A DNA stretch of 64,000 nt. Source: Streptomyces sp. NBC_01232. Lineage in GTDB: Bacteria; Actinomycetota; Actinomycetes; Streptomycetales; Streptomycetaceae. The stretch lies in contig NZ_CP108518.1 in NCBI RefSeq assembly GCF_035989885.1, positions 7,803,001-7,867,000 on the forward strand, in the 5' to 3' direction. Of the stretch, positions 41,343 to 50,294 are shown one piece after another; the stretch's first letter is position 1, and each line of letters opens with the position of its first letter. The notes under the pieces are model-generated. The model was not told where the DNA came from. It searched no databases and worked only from the letters and a program-made list of their open reading frames with translations. A program made the position numbers and the translations under genes.

Positions 41343-43106
41343 CTAGAAGGGATCGGCGGCCTGCAGGAGCGCCTGCGGCAGGTACGCGGATTCGACGCGG
41401 ATGTCCCAGCCGCGGCGACGGGCGTGGCAGGCGAGTGCGAGGACGTCGAGGTTGACGGAAGCGGCCGGTTCGTCGGAGCGGTCGGCGACCTCGTAGTACG
41501 CGCGGTGGGCTTCGAGCGCGTCGGCCAGGGCGAGGTTGAAGCTCTCCTCGTCGCCCTCAACGAGCTGCGAGAGCAGCACGGTCGGCGGTATCGCGAAGCC
41601 CCAGTCCTTGGCCTGCTCGGTCTGCTCCAGCGCCCGCTGCGCGGCCGGTCCGGCATCGACGCCCTTCAGATAGGCGTGCAGGGCTTCGCAGTACCCGTTG
41701 ACGGCGGAGCCGTCCGGGCGGGCGAAGGCGGGGCCGGTGAGGACCAGCGGGGCGAGGTCCTCGCGTGCGCCGGTGATCAGGGCGAAGGCGGTGGCCCGCT
41801 GCCAGTTCGCCGCGCCGGCCGCCTCACCGCGCCCGGCCGGGTAACGCAGCGTCCGGCCGCCGACGCTCACCTCGGCCTCGGTGCCCGGCTCCGCCAGCGC
41901 GATGCGGAACAGGGCCGCCCCCGCGCCGGAGGCCAGCCGAAGGGTGGCGAGCTGGGCATCCGCGATGTCGCCGGGGTTTCCGGCCCGCCACTTGAAGAGG
42001 CGCTCCTGATCGGCCATGACGTCGGCGAGACACCCGACGGCAAGGGGCTTTCCGTCGGCGGGGGTGAACGCCTCTCGCACGTGTTCCTCGTACATGGCCT
42101 CGACCCGCCGCAACCCGTCACGCTCACGCTCACAGGCGGGCCGCTCCACCACCAGCGGGCCCGCGGCGAGGGCGGCGACCGCGTCCGGCCGGCGGTTCCG
42201 GCCGAAGCCGGCGACCCGCGGCCCCCGGGTCTCGAAGCCGGTGATCAGCGCGTGCGGGAGGTAGTCCGTGCGGACGGCCGGCGCCCAGCCCAGGGTCCGG
42301 TACGCGAGCGCCGCCAGGGCGATGGGGACGAGCGGGAGAAGGCTGCTCGTGGAGGCCGCCGGGCCCTGCCGGGCGGCGTGCCCGGCCAGGAGATCGGCCA
42401 GTCCGGCGCCGAAGGCCTGCCGGTCCTCGGCAGCCAGCGCGCGCAGCGTCCGCAGCGCCAGGCTGTTCGGCCGGTCCAGGAGGGGCTCGCCCGTCTCAGC
42501 GGCGTGGGTACGGATGCGATCCAGGGCCGCGTCGACGGCGGCGATCTTGGCCTGCGCGCTCGGCGGGTACTCCTCGTCATCGCCGGTGTAGTCCAGGACC
42601 ACGGCCGTCAGTCCTGTGGCGAGCTCGCCCGTGGGCGTTCCCTTCTCCTGCGCGGCGAACTTCTCCCGGGCGAAGTGGAAGGCCTCGCCGTGCCACTGCG
42701 CCTTGCCCCTGAGGACCGCCAGGCAGAGCGCGTCGATCCAGTCCCCGGGCGTGACGCTCTCCTCGTGGTCGTCCTCACCCGGGTCGTAGCGCACGCCGAA
42801 GTTCACGTAGTCCAGGAAGACGTTGAAGCTGCAGTGCGGGTGGTAGGCCGCGTAGGCGACGGCGCCGGCCGCGGCCTCGGAGGCGTCCTTGAGGGCGGCT
42901 TTCGCCTCCGCGGTGCCGAGGCCGGGCGTCTCGACGGAGAGGGCACCCAGGTAGTCGAGGAATTCGTCGGCGATCGACTGCCACTCGTAGGCGGCCATCC
43001 GGCCGGCCCGCGACATGGACCGCACCTGGCCTCCGATACGGTTCGTGAAGTCCTCGCGCGCTGCCGACACGACGGCCCCGCTCACCTGGTGACGTTCTAT
43101 TCGCAC
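41343..43106 (-). CDS. Immunity 49 (Imm49) family protein
   Basis: A 587-residue soluble, all-helical protein of the Imm49 family common in Streptomyces: it starts MRIERHQVSGAVVSAAREDF and includes SMSRAGRMAAYEWQSIADEF, AYHPHCSFNVFLDYVNFGV and a C-terminal WDIRVESAYLPQALL. Members are predicted immunity proteins of polymorphic-toxin systems. No toxin, Rhs/WXG or secretion gene lies nearby, so this is an orphan that may protect against a sibling's toxin or have another role. A perfect 14-bp palindrome lies 84 nt upstream. Confidence 0.8.
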   Translation of the reverse strand: MRIERHQVSGAVVSAAREDFTNRIGGQVRSMSRAGRMAAYEWQSIADEFLDYLGALSVETPGLGTAEAKAALKDASEAAAGAVAYAAYHPHCSFNVFLDYVNFGVRYDPGEDDHEESVTPGDWIDALCLAVLRGKAQWHGEAFHFAREKFAAQEKGTPTGELATGLTAVVLDYTGDDEEYPPSAQAKIAAVDAALDRIRTHAAETGEPLLDRPNSLALRTLRALAAEDRQAFGAGLADLLAGHAARQGPAASTSSLLPLVPIALAALAYRTLGWAPAVRTDYLPHALITGFETRGPRVAGFGRNRRPDAVAALAAGPLVVERPACERERDGLRRVEAMYEEHVREAFTPADGKPLAVGCLADVMADQERLFKWRAGNPGDIADAQLATLRLASGAGAALFRIALAEPGTEAEVSVGGRTLRYPAGRGEAAGAANWQRATAFALITGAREDLAPLVLTGPAFARPDGSAVNGYCEALHAYLKGVDAGPAAQRALEQTEQAKDWGFAIPPTVLLSQLVEGDEESFNLALADALEAHRAYYEVADRSDEPAASVNLDVLALACHARRRGWDIRVESAYLPQALLQAADPF

Positions 43107-43189
43107 TGCCCTGCTCCTTGATCGAATCTCTGCGGACAGCCTAGGTGCGGGATCTGACAGGCCGTGTGCTGTCGGGCGGCGACACCTTT

Positions 43190-43203
43190 GTCACCCGGGT
43201 GAC
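43190..43203 (-). promoter_or_regulatory. Palindrome upstream of the Imm49 gene
   Basis: GTCACCCGGGTGAC is a perfect 14-bp palindrome 84-97 nt before the Imm49 start, in the spacer 43107-43364, where no gene is supported. It is a candidate repressor or activator site. Confidence 0.4.
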
Positions 43204-43364
43204 ATCGCAAGCCCTGCTCCGGTGCATGGACAGCGCCGGACTGACGCTGGTCGCGTTCGCGTGGGCGGTCGCCGACGACCGCTTCGCCGTGGGGGGCTCG
43301 GGAGGTGCACGGGAACTGGCGGGGATCGATCCCGTCCTTCGCCCCTCGGGGCGCGGGCGGTCCG

Positions 43365-44366
43365 TCAGCCGGCTCCCGTCGTGGAGGGCCTGGTTTCCAG
43401 GACCCAGGTGTGGTGGCGGACGGTGTCGGGCGCCGCGCGGCCGGCGAGGATGTCGGACAGGAGTTCCGCGCAGGCCCGTCCGTAGCCGGCCGGGCGCAGA
43501 TCGACCGCTGTGACGGGCGGCTCGGCACTGCGGTTCGCGACGCCGTCGACGCACGAGGCGACCAGCAGATCGGCGCCGACCGTGCGGCCGAGGGCGGTTG
43601 CGGCGCTCAGGGCTCCGGGGGCGGCTCCGTCGGGGGCGCAGATCACGGCGTCGATCCCCGGATCGGATGCGAGCAGCCGACGGGTGGCGGCCTCCGCGTC
43701 GGCCGCGGTCGCCGCGAACGGCACGGTGCGCAGGGCGACTTCGATGCCGTACGAGGTGCCCCAGGCGGCCGCGGTCTCGCGCAGGGCCCGGGCCCAGGCC
43801 GAGGTGCCCTCGGGGGCGAGCAGCGCGGGGCGGCGGGCGCCGCGGTCGCGCACGTGGTCGAGGAGGGCGGTCAGCGAGGCGGCGTTGTCGCAGACCACCG
43901 CGCCCGTGGGGGTGGGGGAGGGGCCGAGGTAGCGCTCCCCGGTGACGACGGGGACGCCCGCGTCGAGCAGACCCGGTACCGCGCTGTCGCCGACCTCGGG
44001 GTCGATCACGAGGAGTCCGTCGACCCGGGAGGCGAGCGGGCCGGAGGCGCCGCCGGCCGGGGCGAGCAGGACCACGTCCAGGCCGCCCTCCTGGGCGCGC
44101 TCGACGGCCCCGAAGGCCAGGTTCATGTAGTAGTCCAGCCGGGTGGCGGTCTGCGGCAGGTGCAGGCCGATGGCCCCGGTGCTGGAACGGCGCAGCCGGC
44201 GGGCGGCGCTGTTGGGGCGGTAGCCGAGCTCCTCCGCGATCTCGCGGACCCGTTCACGGGTGGCTTCGGCGACCCGGCCCGAGCCCTGGAGCGCGTCGGA
44301 GACGGTGCTCTTGGAGACGCCGGCGGCGCGGGCGACATCGAGCAGGGTCACGGCAGGTGGGGTCAC
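43365..44366 (-). CDS. LacI-family transcriptional repressor
   Basis: A 333-residue regulator with an N-terminal LacI HTH (residues 5-52: VTLLDVARAAGVSKSTVSDAL, ERVREIAEELGYRPNSAARRL) and a periplasmic-binding-protein-like effector domain (about 60-330). The GTG at 44366 gives the family-standard N-terminus. Two perfect palindromes lie 30-80 nt upstream in the gap shared with a divergent nitrilase gene, so it most likely represses itself and the nitrilase, with an unknown small-molecule inducer (perhaps a sugar or an amine linked to the nitrilase substrate). Confidence 0.9.
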   Translation of the reverse strand: MTPPAVTLLDVARAAGVSKSTVSDALQGSGRVAEATRERVREIAEELGYRPNSAARRLRRSSTGAIGLHLPQTATRLDYYMNLAFGAVERAQEGGLDVVLLAPAGGASGPLASRVDGLLVIDPEVGDSAVPGLLDAGVPVVTGERYLGPSPTPTGAVVCDNAASLTALLDHVRDRGARRPALLAPEGTSAWARALRETAAAWGTSYGIEVALRTVPFAATAADAEAATRRLLASDPGIDAVICAPDGAAPGALSAATALGRTVGADLLVASCVDGVANRSAEPPVTAVDLRPAGYGRACAELLSDILAGRAAPDTVRHHTWVLETRPSTTGAG

Positions 44367-44396
44367 GCCCCGAATTCTAGACGTTCGGTCCGGCCT

Positions 44397-44447
44397 TGCC
44401 GGAACGTTCCGGCAGGGTTTACATTCGTTACGCCGGAACGTTCCGGC
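44397..44447. promoter_or_regulatory. Twin LacI-type operators
   Basis: TGCCGGAACGTTCCGGCA (44397-44414) and GCCGGAACGTTCCGGC (44432-44447) are perfect palindromes with the central CG expected of LacI/PurR operators, 34 bp apart centre to centre. A third degenerate half (ACGTTCGGTCCGG) lies at about 44381. They sit in the divergent promoter region. Confidence 0.75.
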
Positions 44448-44522
44448 ACCACCATCGCCCTCCATCCGTCGCGCGGTGCCGCGCCGGGTGCCCCTTGACC
44501 GATCGTTTCCGCGTCCCGCATC

Positions 44523-44542
44523 CTGACTGAAAATTCAGTCAG
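44523..44542 (+). promoter_or_regulatory. TetR-like palindrome upstream of the nitrilase gene
   Basis: CTGACTGAA-AA-TTCAGTCAG is a perfect 9-bp inverted repeat 22 nt before the nitrilase start. The TGACTGA/TCAGTCA half-sites look like TetR-family operators rather than LacI ones. It overlaps the probable promoter or 5' leader. Confidence 0.5.
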
Positions 44543-44563
44543 ATCTTCGAAAGCAGCCCGCCC

Positions 44564-45505
44564 GTGACCTCGTACGCGCTCCTCACCTCCTACGGATCCC
44601 CCCTCGGCTCCCCGGGCCGCACCCAGCCCGGCGAACGCGACCCGCTGCGCGTCGGCCTCGTCCAGATGCGCTGGTACGCCGACGCCGCCGAGCACGACAA
44701 CCGGCTCCGCGAGGGCGTCGCCCTGGCCGCCGGGCAGGGCGCCACCGTCGTCTGCCTCCCGGAGCTCACCCGCAGCCCCTACTTCTGCAACACCGACGAC
44801 CCCATGGCCGACGGCGCCGCCCGCTACCTGGAGGACGTGGAGACCGGCCCCACCGTCGCCCTCGCGGCCGAACTCGCCACCGGGCTCGGCATCACCGTCC
44901 ACGCCTCCCTCTACGAGCGCGCCGAGGACGGCGGCCTCGGCTACAACACCGCCGTCTGCGTCGACTCCGACGGCAAGCTGATCGCCCGGACCCGCAAGAA
45001 CCACATCCCCGCCTTCCCCGGCTACCGCGAGGACCTGTGCTTCCGCCCCGGCGACAGCGGATTCCCCGTCGTCAGCCACGAGGGAGCCCGCTTCGGCTTC
45101 CCCACCTGCTGGGACGAGTGGTTCCCGGAGCTCGCCCGCGCCTACTCCCTGGCCGGCGCCGAGATCCTCGTCCACCCCACCGCCATCGGCTCCGAGGTGG
45201 ACCTCCCGGACTTCGACACCCGGCCCATGTGGGAGCACGCCATCACCGCCAACGGCCTGGCCAACGCCCTCTTCGCCATCGTGCCCAACCGCGTCGGCAC
45301 CGAGGGCCGTTCCACCTTCTACGGCTCCTCCTTCATCTCCGACCCCTACGGCCGCGTCATGCTGCGCGCCCCGCGCGACCGCGAGGCCGTCCTCGTCGCC
45401 GACCTCGACCTCGACCAGCGCCGCGACTGGCTGGAGTTCGGGCTCATGCGCACCCGCCGCCCCGCGCTCTACGGAAGCCTCACCGAACGGCTCGACGTCC
45501 TCTAG
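44564..45505 (+). CDS. Nitrilase-superfamily amidohydrolase (N-carbamoylputrescine amidase-like)
   Basis: A 313-residue carbon-nitrogen hydrolase with the full catalytic triad E67 (LPELTRSPYFC), K145 (RTRKNHIPAFPGY) and C182 (GFPTCWDEWFPE). The CWDEWFPE and FPGYREDLCFRPGD blocks are typical of N-carbamoylputrescine amidase/beta-ureidopropionase branches, so ureido-amine or ureido-acid hydrolysis is likely. The GTG start has only a weak GAAAG site. Control appears double: LacI operators and a TetR-like palindrome lie upstream. No agmatine deiminase is adjacent. Confidence 0.85.
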   Translation: MTSYALLTSYGSPLGSPGRTQPGERDPLRVGLVQMRWYADAAEHDNRLREGVALAAGQGATVVCLPELTRSPYFCNTDDPMADGAARYLEDVETGPTVALAAELATGLGITVHASLYERAEDGGLGYNTAVCVDSDGKLIARTRKNHIPAFPGYREDLCFRPGDSGFPVVSHEGARFGFPTCWDEWFPELARAYSLAGAEILVHPTAIGSEVDLPDFDTRPMWEHAITANGLANALFAIVPNRVGTEGRSTFYGSSFISDPYGRVMLRAPRDREAVLVADLDLDQRRDWLEFGLMRTRRPALYGSLTERLDVL

Positions 45506-45535
45506 AGGGGCGCCCTGCCGTCGTCGTACTCCGCC

Positions 45536-45800
45536 TTGCCGATGACGGCCCGCCGGATTCCGGAGCCGCCCCCTCATCGCCGCGCCGCTCGCCCGCCCCG
45601 TCTCCGCCGACGAATGGCCCCGGAGCAGGTCCGGGTTCTGGAGCAGCGGAACATCGCCAAGTGCGGCAACCCGCTGGGTCCGACCGCGGACCGGCTCTGC
45701 GCCAAATACGGCTCCTGGCGGCAGGTCACGGACGCGTCGATGCGCACCGGCTACGCCGTCGACCGCGAACTCGGCCTCGGGTACCGGCCCTGCCCGGTTT
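45536..45800 (+). pseudogene. Decayed fragment of a conserved hypothetical gene
   Basis: In the spacer after the nitrilase gene, one frame contains EQRNIAKCGNPLGPTADRLC followed by AKYGSWRQVTDASMRTGYAV, clearly protein-like and reminiscent of a C-terminal segment in Streptomyces hypothetical proteins. The frame begins without a ribosome site and runs on into antisense of the next gene, so it is a truncated remnant. Confidence 0.4.
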
Positions 45801-45835
45801 GGGGAGTGTCGCGCCGATCGCGCCGATCGCGCCGG

Positions 45836-46843
45836 TCACTTCGGTGCGACGGCACCGGAGTCCGGCGACTGCTGGAGCCCCGAGGCGTCGACCGCCTCGA
45901 AGTCCGATCCCTTGAAGTTCTTGAGCGCGTTGAGCTGGGAGTTGTCCCAACGGGGGTTCTCCTCACCGGTGATGTACCAGGGCGAGCCGTTGTCCGCGAC
46001 GATGACGCCGTACTTCTTGAGCGCCTCGGCCACGGCCTTGGCCTGCGGGGCGAGTGATGAGGTGTCCACCGAGCCCTTGAGCCGCAGGCGCAGCCCCATG
46101 GGAGGCAGTGAGCTGTCCGCCGCCGAGCCCGCCTGGTGCCGTGCGGGCCAGAGATGGCTCTGGTCCGAGCGAGGGACTGTGATGCGGATCGCGTGGTCGA
46201 TCCGCCCGGCCGCCGCCTCGTCGTGGCGTACCAGGCCGGGGAGGATGGCCAGGCCGGCGGCGTCGGCCGAGGTCCATCCGTCGGGCCGCAGGGCGTTCGA
46301 CCGCAGGTCGAAGACCGCACCCGAGCCGGCGTGCCAGGCGCTGCCGCCCTGCTTCTCGGCGTCGAAGAGCTCGTAGGACTTGCACAGGGCGCGGTCCCAG
46401 ACGACGACGTGACGGTCCCCGTCGCTCGCCGGACCGTTCTCGATCCTGGCGTCCTGCGGGATCCGGTACCCGGCGGGATCGCTCTCCTCCGGGTAGTCGA
46501 AGGAGAGCGTGGACTCCGGCACCGTCGTGTCCGAGACATTGATGGGAATGCCGAAGGGCTGCCCCTCGGCGAGTCCCGCCCCGAAGTCCGGGTGGAGGGG
46601 CTCTGCGGCCCCGATCGAGGCGACGTACCGGTCGGAGCTCGGGTGCACGGGAAGGGTGTCCACCGGGGCGTGCCAGAAGCTGTCCGGTGGCGCCGTGGTG
46701 CACGAAGGCGCCTGCCTGCCCGGCTGCGCGGCGCCCGGCTGCGCGGCGCCCGACAGGACACATGCGGCGGTCACGGTGACGACGGTGGCCACGGCGGGGA
46801 TCCCCCTGCGCGGGCGCGAGGCCCTGGTGCGCTGCATCGACAT
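45836..46843 (-). CDS. Secreted protein of unknown function
   Basis: A 335-residue protein with a signal peptide (basic MSMQRTRASRPRRG, hydrophobic VATVVTVTAACVLSG), a short tandem GAAQPGAAQPG spacer and a mature domain with PPDSFWHAPVDTLPVHPSSD, VVVWDRALCKSYELFDAEK, PGLVRHDEAAAGRIDHAIRI and a C-terminal WYITGEENPRWDN. The pattern resembles a family of actinobacterial secreted proteins with a beta-sandwich core, with no known activity. The ATG at 46843 has GAGGA about 8 nt upstream. Confidence 0.72.
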   Translation of the reverse strand: MSMQRTRASRPRRGIPAVATVVTVTAACVLSGAAQPGAAQPGRQAPSCTTAPPDSFWHAPVDTLPVHPSSDRYVASIGAAEPLHPDFGAGLAEGQPFGIPINVSDTTVPESTLSFDYPEESDPAGYRIPQDARIENGPASDGDRHVVVWDRALCKSYELFDAEKQGGSAWHAGSGAVFDLRSNALRPDGWTSADAAGLAILPGLVRHDEAAAGRIDHAIRITVPRSDQSHLWPARHQAGSAADSSLPPMGLRLRLKGSVDTSSLAPQAKAVAEALKKYGVIVADNGSPWYITGEENPRWDNSQLNALKNFKGSDFEAVDASGLQQSPDSGAVAPK

Positions 46844-47446
46844 CGACCGTCCTCGGGGCCGGTCGGTCGACTCGGATCGGCTCGATCCGCCCAATCCGAA
46901 TGTGCGAAATGGGTCATTTCGGTCGTTCTCATCCATGTTAGTGCTGGAGGGGGCGGGCCGCCTCGGCTTCACCGATCGGTGCGCCGGGTCGATCCGGACG
47001 GGAGGGGAGGGGGTCGCGTCACCGACGGTGGGTCGTACGTGGGTTCGGGCTCGGGGCGGGCCGGGCGGCAACGGGTGTCGCGGGGTGCCGCCGCGCCCCC
47101 GGCCGCCCCGAGGAGCGGTGTGCGATGCGACACGTGCAAGGGGGGAGGGCGGGGGAGTGGTCGTGCTCGTCGGCTCGCCGATGCCGGGTCAATCGGCTGG
47201 TGGCCAGCGCATATACCGGTTCCGGCGCCATTGGCGGGCGTATTACCCAAGAGGTGATAAATCGGGCAAGCCGTATGCATTTCTGGCACAACTGGCTTTC
47301 CCGTCATAAGTGACTTGAGGGTGTGTCAGCCACAAACGTGCGGGACATAATCGGCGCCGGTCGTCTCCAGGAGCAGTGGAGCCAGCGGGGCACCGACCGA
47401 CCTCCCCGCGGATTGCCGCACCGGACCGACCCCCAAGGCGCTGTAC
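46844..47446. other. Divergent intergenic region with an inverted repeat
   Basis: About 600 nt between two divergent exported-protein genes, with no supported gene. It contains CGAAATG-GGT-CATTTCG (46905-46921), a perfect 7-bp dyad about 60 nt before the leftward start, and an AT-richer stretch (47205-47340) that suits promoters of the rightward PIG-L gene. Confidence 0.4.
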
Positions 47447-49594
47447 ATGTCCCTGGCCAGCCGCACCCGACTCGCGGCCCTGCTCGCCGCGTTCTCCGTC
47501 GGCGTCGCCGGCGTCACGACCTGGGCCTACGGGCACGGGCAGGCGGGCGAGCCACAGGCGCTGGCGCCCGAGGCGATGGTCAGCCCGAGCGTGACCGAGG
47601 GCTCCGCCCTCCAGGTCGTCGCCCACCCCGACGACGACCTGTTCTTCATGAACCCCGACCTGAGCCGCTCCATATCGACGGGCATCAAGGTCACCACCGT
47701 CTACCTGACCTCCGGCGAGTCCGACGGCCGGAACGAGGCCCACAGCCCTCACCTCCAGGACGCGGCAGGTCCCGCCGACCGCGCCGCCTACGCGGAGGCC
47801 CGGCAGAACGGCATACGCGCCGCCTACGCGCAGATGGCCACCGGGGACCGGGCCAGCGCCTGGGAGCGGAGCTCCATACCCACCGCCGGGGGCGGCAGCG
47901 CCGAGGTGGACGTCCTGGTCGCCAGGCCCCAGGTCAACCTCGTATGGATGCAGCTGCGCGAGGCCCGCAGCATCTCCGGGGACAATCCGGACAGCCTCCG
48001 TGGCCTGTGGGACGGCCGCACCCCGGCCCTCGGCGCCCAGCTGACCTCCGGGACGCCGGTCGAGCAATGGTTCTCGTACACCAAGGACCAGGCCGTGGCC
48101 GCCATCGCGGGCGTGTTCGAGGCCTACCGGCCGACGACGATACGCACGCAGGACCCGACCCCGGGCCGGGCCGAGGGGGGCGGCGCCTTCCTCGACCACC
48201 AGGACCACATGTACGGCGCCCGCTTCGTGCAGGCCGCCGCCGACCGCTACGCGAAGTCCACGGACCGGCCCCACTTCTCGGTCCAGAACTACGTGAGCTA
48301 CCCCAACAGCTCGCTGCCCCCGACGCTCGACCCGCAGACCGCCGAGGAGAAGCTCGGCTACCTCAAGACCTACGCCTGGACGGACCACCAGGACTGGTGC
48401 GGCAGCCCCGCGGGCTGCGGCGACCGCAAGACGGCGACCAGGCCCGCCGGGGCCGGCTGGAGCCAGACCATCCGCTACAGCCGCGGTGACGGCACCTCCT
48501 GGATGACCGAGGGTGTCTCCGGACGGCTCTGGGCCTTCGCCGCCCTGGACGGCCGGATGGCCTACTGGTCGCGCAGTGGCCCGCAGGCCCTGTGGGAGGG
48601 TCCCGCGTTCCTGCCCGGCGACGGCATCGACTCGGGGGCATCGGCCGTCCGGCTCTGGGACGGCCGGATCGGCGTGTTCGCCACCCGCACCACCCTCGGC
48701 GCGACGCCCCAGGACTACGGCCGGGAGATCGTCTACGCCCTCCAGAGCGAGGTCGACGGCGGATTCGGCCCGTGGCAGTCGCTGGGCACCCCGGACACCG
48801 TGGACCCGGCCGGTACCTCGGCGATCGGCGCGCCGTCCGTCGCCGTGGATCCCGAAGGCCGGATGACGGTGTACGTCCGCGACTCCCGGCGTACGCTGCG
48901 CGCCCGGGCGCAGGCGGCGCCGGGCGGTGCCTTCGGGGAGTGGCGGGCCCTGGGCGGCGCGGGTCTGCAGGGCGACCCGGTCACCGCCACCGACGAGTCG
49001 GGCCGGCGCCACGTGTACGCGGCCACGGCGGACTCCGTACTGGCCTGGGTCCAGCCGGCGCCCGGCGCTCCGTTCGGCGGCCCCTTCCCGACCGGACTGC
49101 CCCAGACGACGGGCGCGCTCTCCGTGCGCCCGGAGGGCGACGGCGTCCGCCTGTTCTTCCGCTGGCCCGGCATCGGCACCGTCGCCACCGGTCTGGCCCG
49201 CGTCGCCGGGTCCGCACCGGAGTTCTCCCCGGTCGCCGAGGCCGGCGGTCTGGGCGGCTACGGGGCGGTCGGCATCGCGGGCGACCTGCTCGCGGGCCGC
49301 GCGGGTGCGGGCACGATCGGCGTGGCGGGCATCGACGGTCCGCAGCCCTGGCAGGAGTCCCAGATGCTGTACACGGGCGCACCGGCCGCCGTGGCGGGGT
49401 GGGCCGGTACGGCCGTCGCGGCCGCGCTGGGCCTGGACGCCGACCTGCACGTCATCTCGGCGGTCCCGCCGGGCGGCTCCCTGCCGCCCGGCAGCCGGAC
49501 GCCCTCCCCGTGGCACCGGGCGGTCCAGCCCTGGACGCTCGCGCAGGCCGGAAGGCCGGGCTCGACGGTCGCCGGAGGCCAGCCGCCGCAGTGA
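47447..49594 (+). CDS. Secreted PIG-L deacetylase with propeller-like C-terminal region
   Basis: A 715-residue protein. After a signal/anchor helix (about 8-25), residues 55-300 form a PIG-L/LmbE deacetylase: zinc motif VVAHPDDDLFF, TSGESDGRNE, and HxxH in DHQDHMYGARF. Residues about 350-700 contain repeated WSRSGPQALWEGPAF, FGPWQSLGTPD and FGEWRALGGAGLQG units, spaced as in a lectin-like beta-propeller. The enzyme probably removes N-acetyl groups from a surface or environmental glycan that the propeller binds (inference). Together with the nearby GH15-like enzyme it suggests a glycan-processing locus. Confidence 0.85.
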   Translation: MSLASRTRLAALLAAFSVGVAGVTTWAYGHGQAGEPQALAPEAMVSPSVTEGSALQVVAHPDDDLFFMNPDLSRSISTGIKVTTVYLTSGESDGRNEAHSPHLQDAAGPADRAAYAEARQNGIRAAYAQMATGDRASAWERSSIPTAGGGSAEVDVLVARPQVNLVWMQLREARSISGDNPDSLRGLWDGRTPALGAQLTSGTPVEQWFSYTKDQAVAAIAGVFEAYRPTTIRTQDPTPGRAEGGGAFLDHQDHMYGARFVQAAADRYAKSTDRPHFSVQNYVSYPNSSLPPTLDPQTAEEKLGYLKTYAWTDHQDWCGSPAGCGDRKTATRPAGAGWSQTIRYSRGDGTSWMTEGVSGRLWAFAALDGRMAYWSRSGPQALWEGPAFLPGDGIDSGASAVRLWDGRIGVFATRTTLGATPQDYGREIVYALQSEVDGGFGPWQSLGTPDTVDPAGTSAIGAPSVAVDPEGRMTVYVRDSRRTLRARAQAAPGGAFGEWRALGGAGLQGDPVTATDESGRRHVYAATADSVLAWVQPAPGAPFGGPFPTGLPQTTGALSVRPEGDGVRLFFRWPGIGTVATGLARVAGSAPEFSPVAEAGGLGGYGAVGIAGDLLAGRAGAGTIGVAGIDGPQPWQESQMLYTGAPAAVAGWAGTAVAAALGLDADLHVISAVPPGGSLPPGSRTPSPWHRAVQPWTLAQAGRPGSTVAGGQPPQ

Positions 49595-49775
49595 CCTGCG
49601 GCGGTTGCGGCAGCCCGCTGCGGCTGCGACCGGGCCTGAGCCCGACGCCCGACGCCCGCCGGGTGGCACGGCGGATCGGGGCGGGTGAGGATGGCGGGCG
49701 GACCACCTCACGGATCAAGGGCGGCCGCACTCCAGCCAATCGGACCCATCGGACCAACGGGCGATCGGGGCTTTC

Positions 49776-50282
49776 ATGACCCCTCCTCACACCTCGTGCC
49801 GACGCGCGTGCGGCGGACCGGGGCGGCCCCGGGCGCTGTCCGCCCTCACCGCCTTCGCCACCCTCACGGCCCTGGTGGGTGCATGCAGCAACGACACCGC
49901 GCCCGACTGGGGATACCCGGAGCTCGGAACGATCCTCGGCTCGCTCTCCCGCGACCTCGAAGAGGGCTGCGGCGCGACGACCGCCCCCGCGAGCTGCGCG
50001 GAGCGGCTCGACAGGCTCACCGCCCCGACGGAGCGGGCCTTCGCCGAGGTCCTCGATCACAGACTGCTCGATGTCGCGACCGTGGCCGCGATGAACGATC
50101 TGGACCGTGCGAGGGAGGTCCGCGTCGGCGCCGCCGAGGAGGCCCGGTCCCGGCAGGAGCCGGACCACCTCCCCCTCCGGCGCGCGGTGGAGGCCGAGAG
50201 GCTCGCGTACCAGAGGCTGCTCTCCGAGCTGCAGCGCCTGCGCACCGCCCCACCGCCCGGTGACGGAACGGATCCCGTCTGA
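49776..50282 (+). CDS. Small lipoprotein of unknown function
   Basis: A 168-residue lipoprotein with lipobox LVGAC (Cys near residue 37), followed by a helical domain with a cysteine pair (EGCGATTAPASCAERL) and a Glu/Arg-rich C-terminal coiled-coil-like region (RRAVEAERLAYQRLLSELQR). It is convergent with the GH15-like gene (12 nt between stops). Family not recognised. Confidence 0.65.
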   Translation: MTPPHTSCRRACGGPGRPRALSALTAFATLTALVGACSNDTAPDWGYPELGTILGSLSRDLEEGCGATTAPASCAERLDRLTAPTERAFAEVLDHRLLDVATVAAMNDLDRAREVRVGAAEEARSRQEPDHLPLRRAVEAERLAYQRLLSELQRLRTAPPPGDGTDPV

Positions 50283-50294
50283 GGCGGCGCCGCC

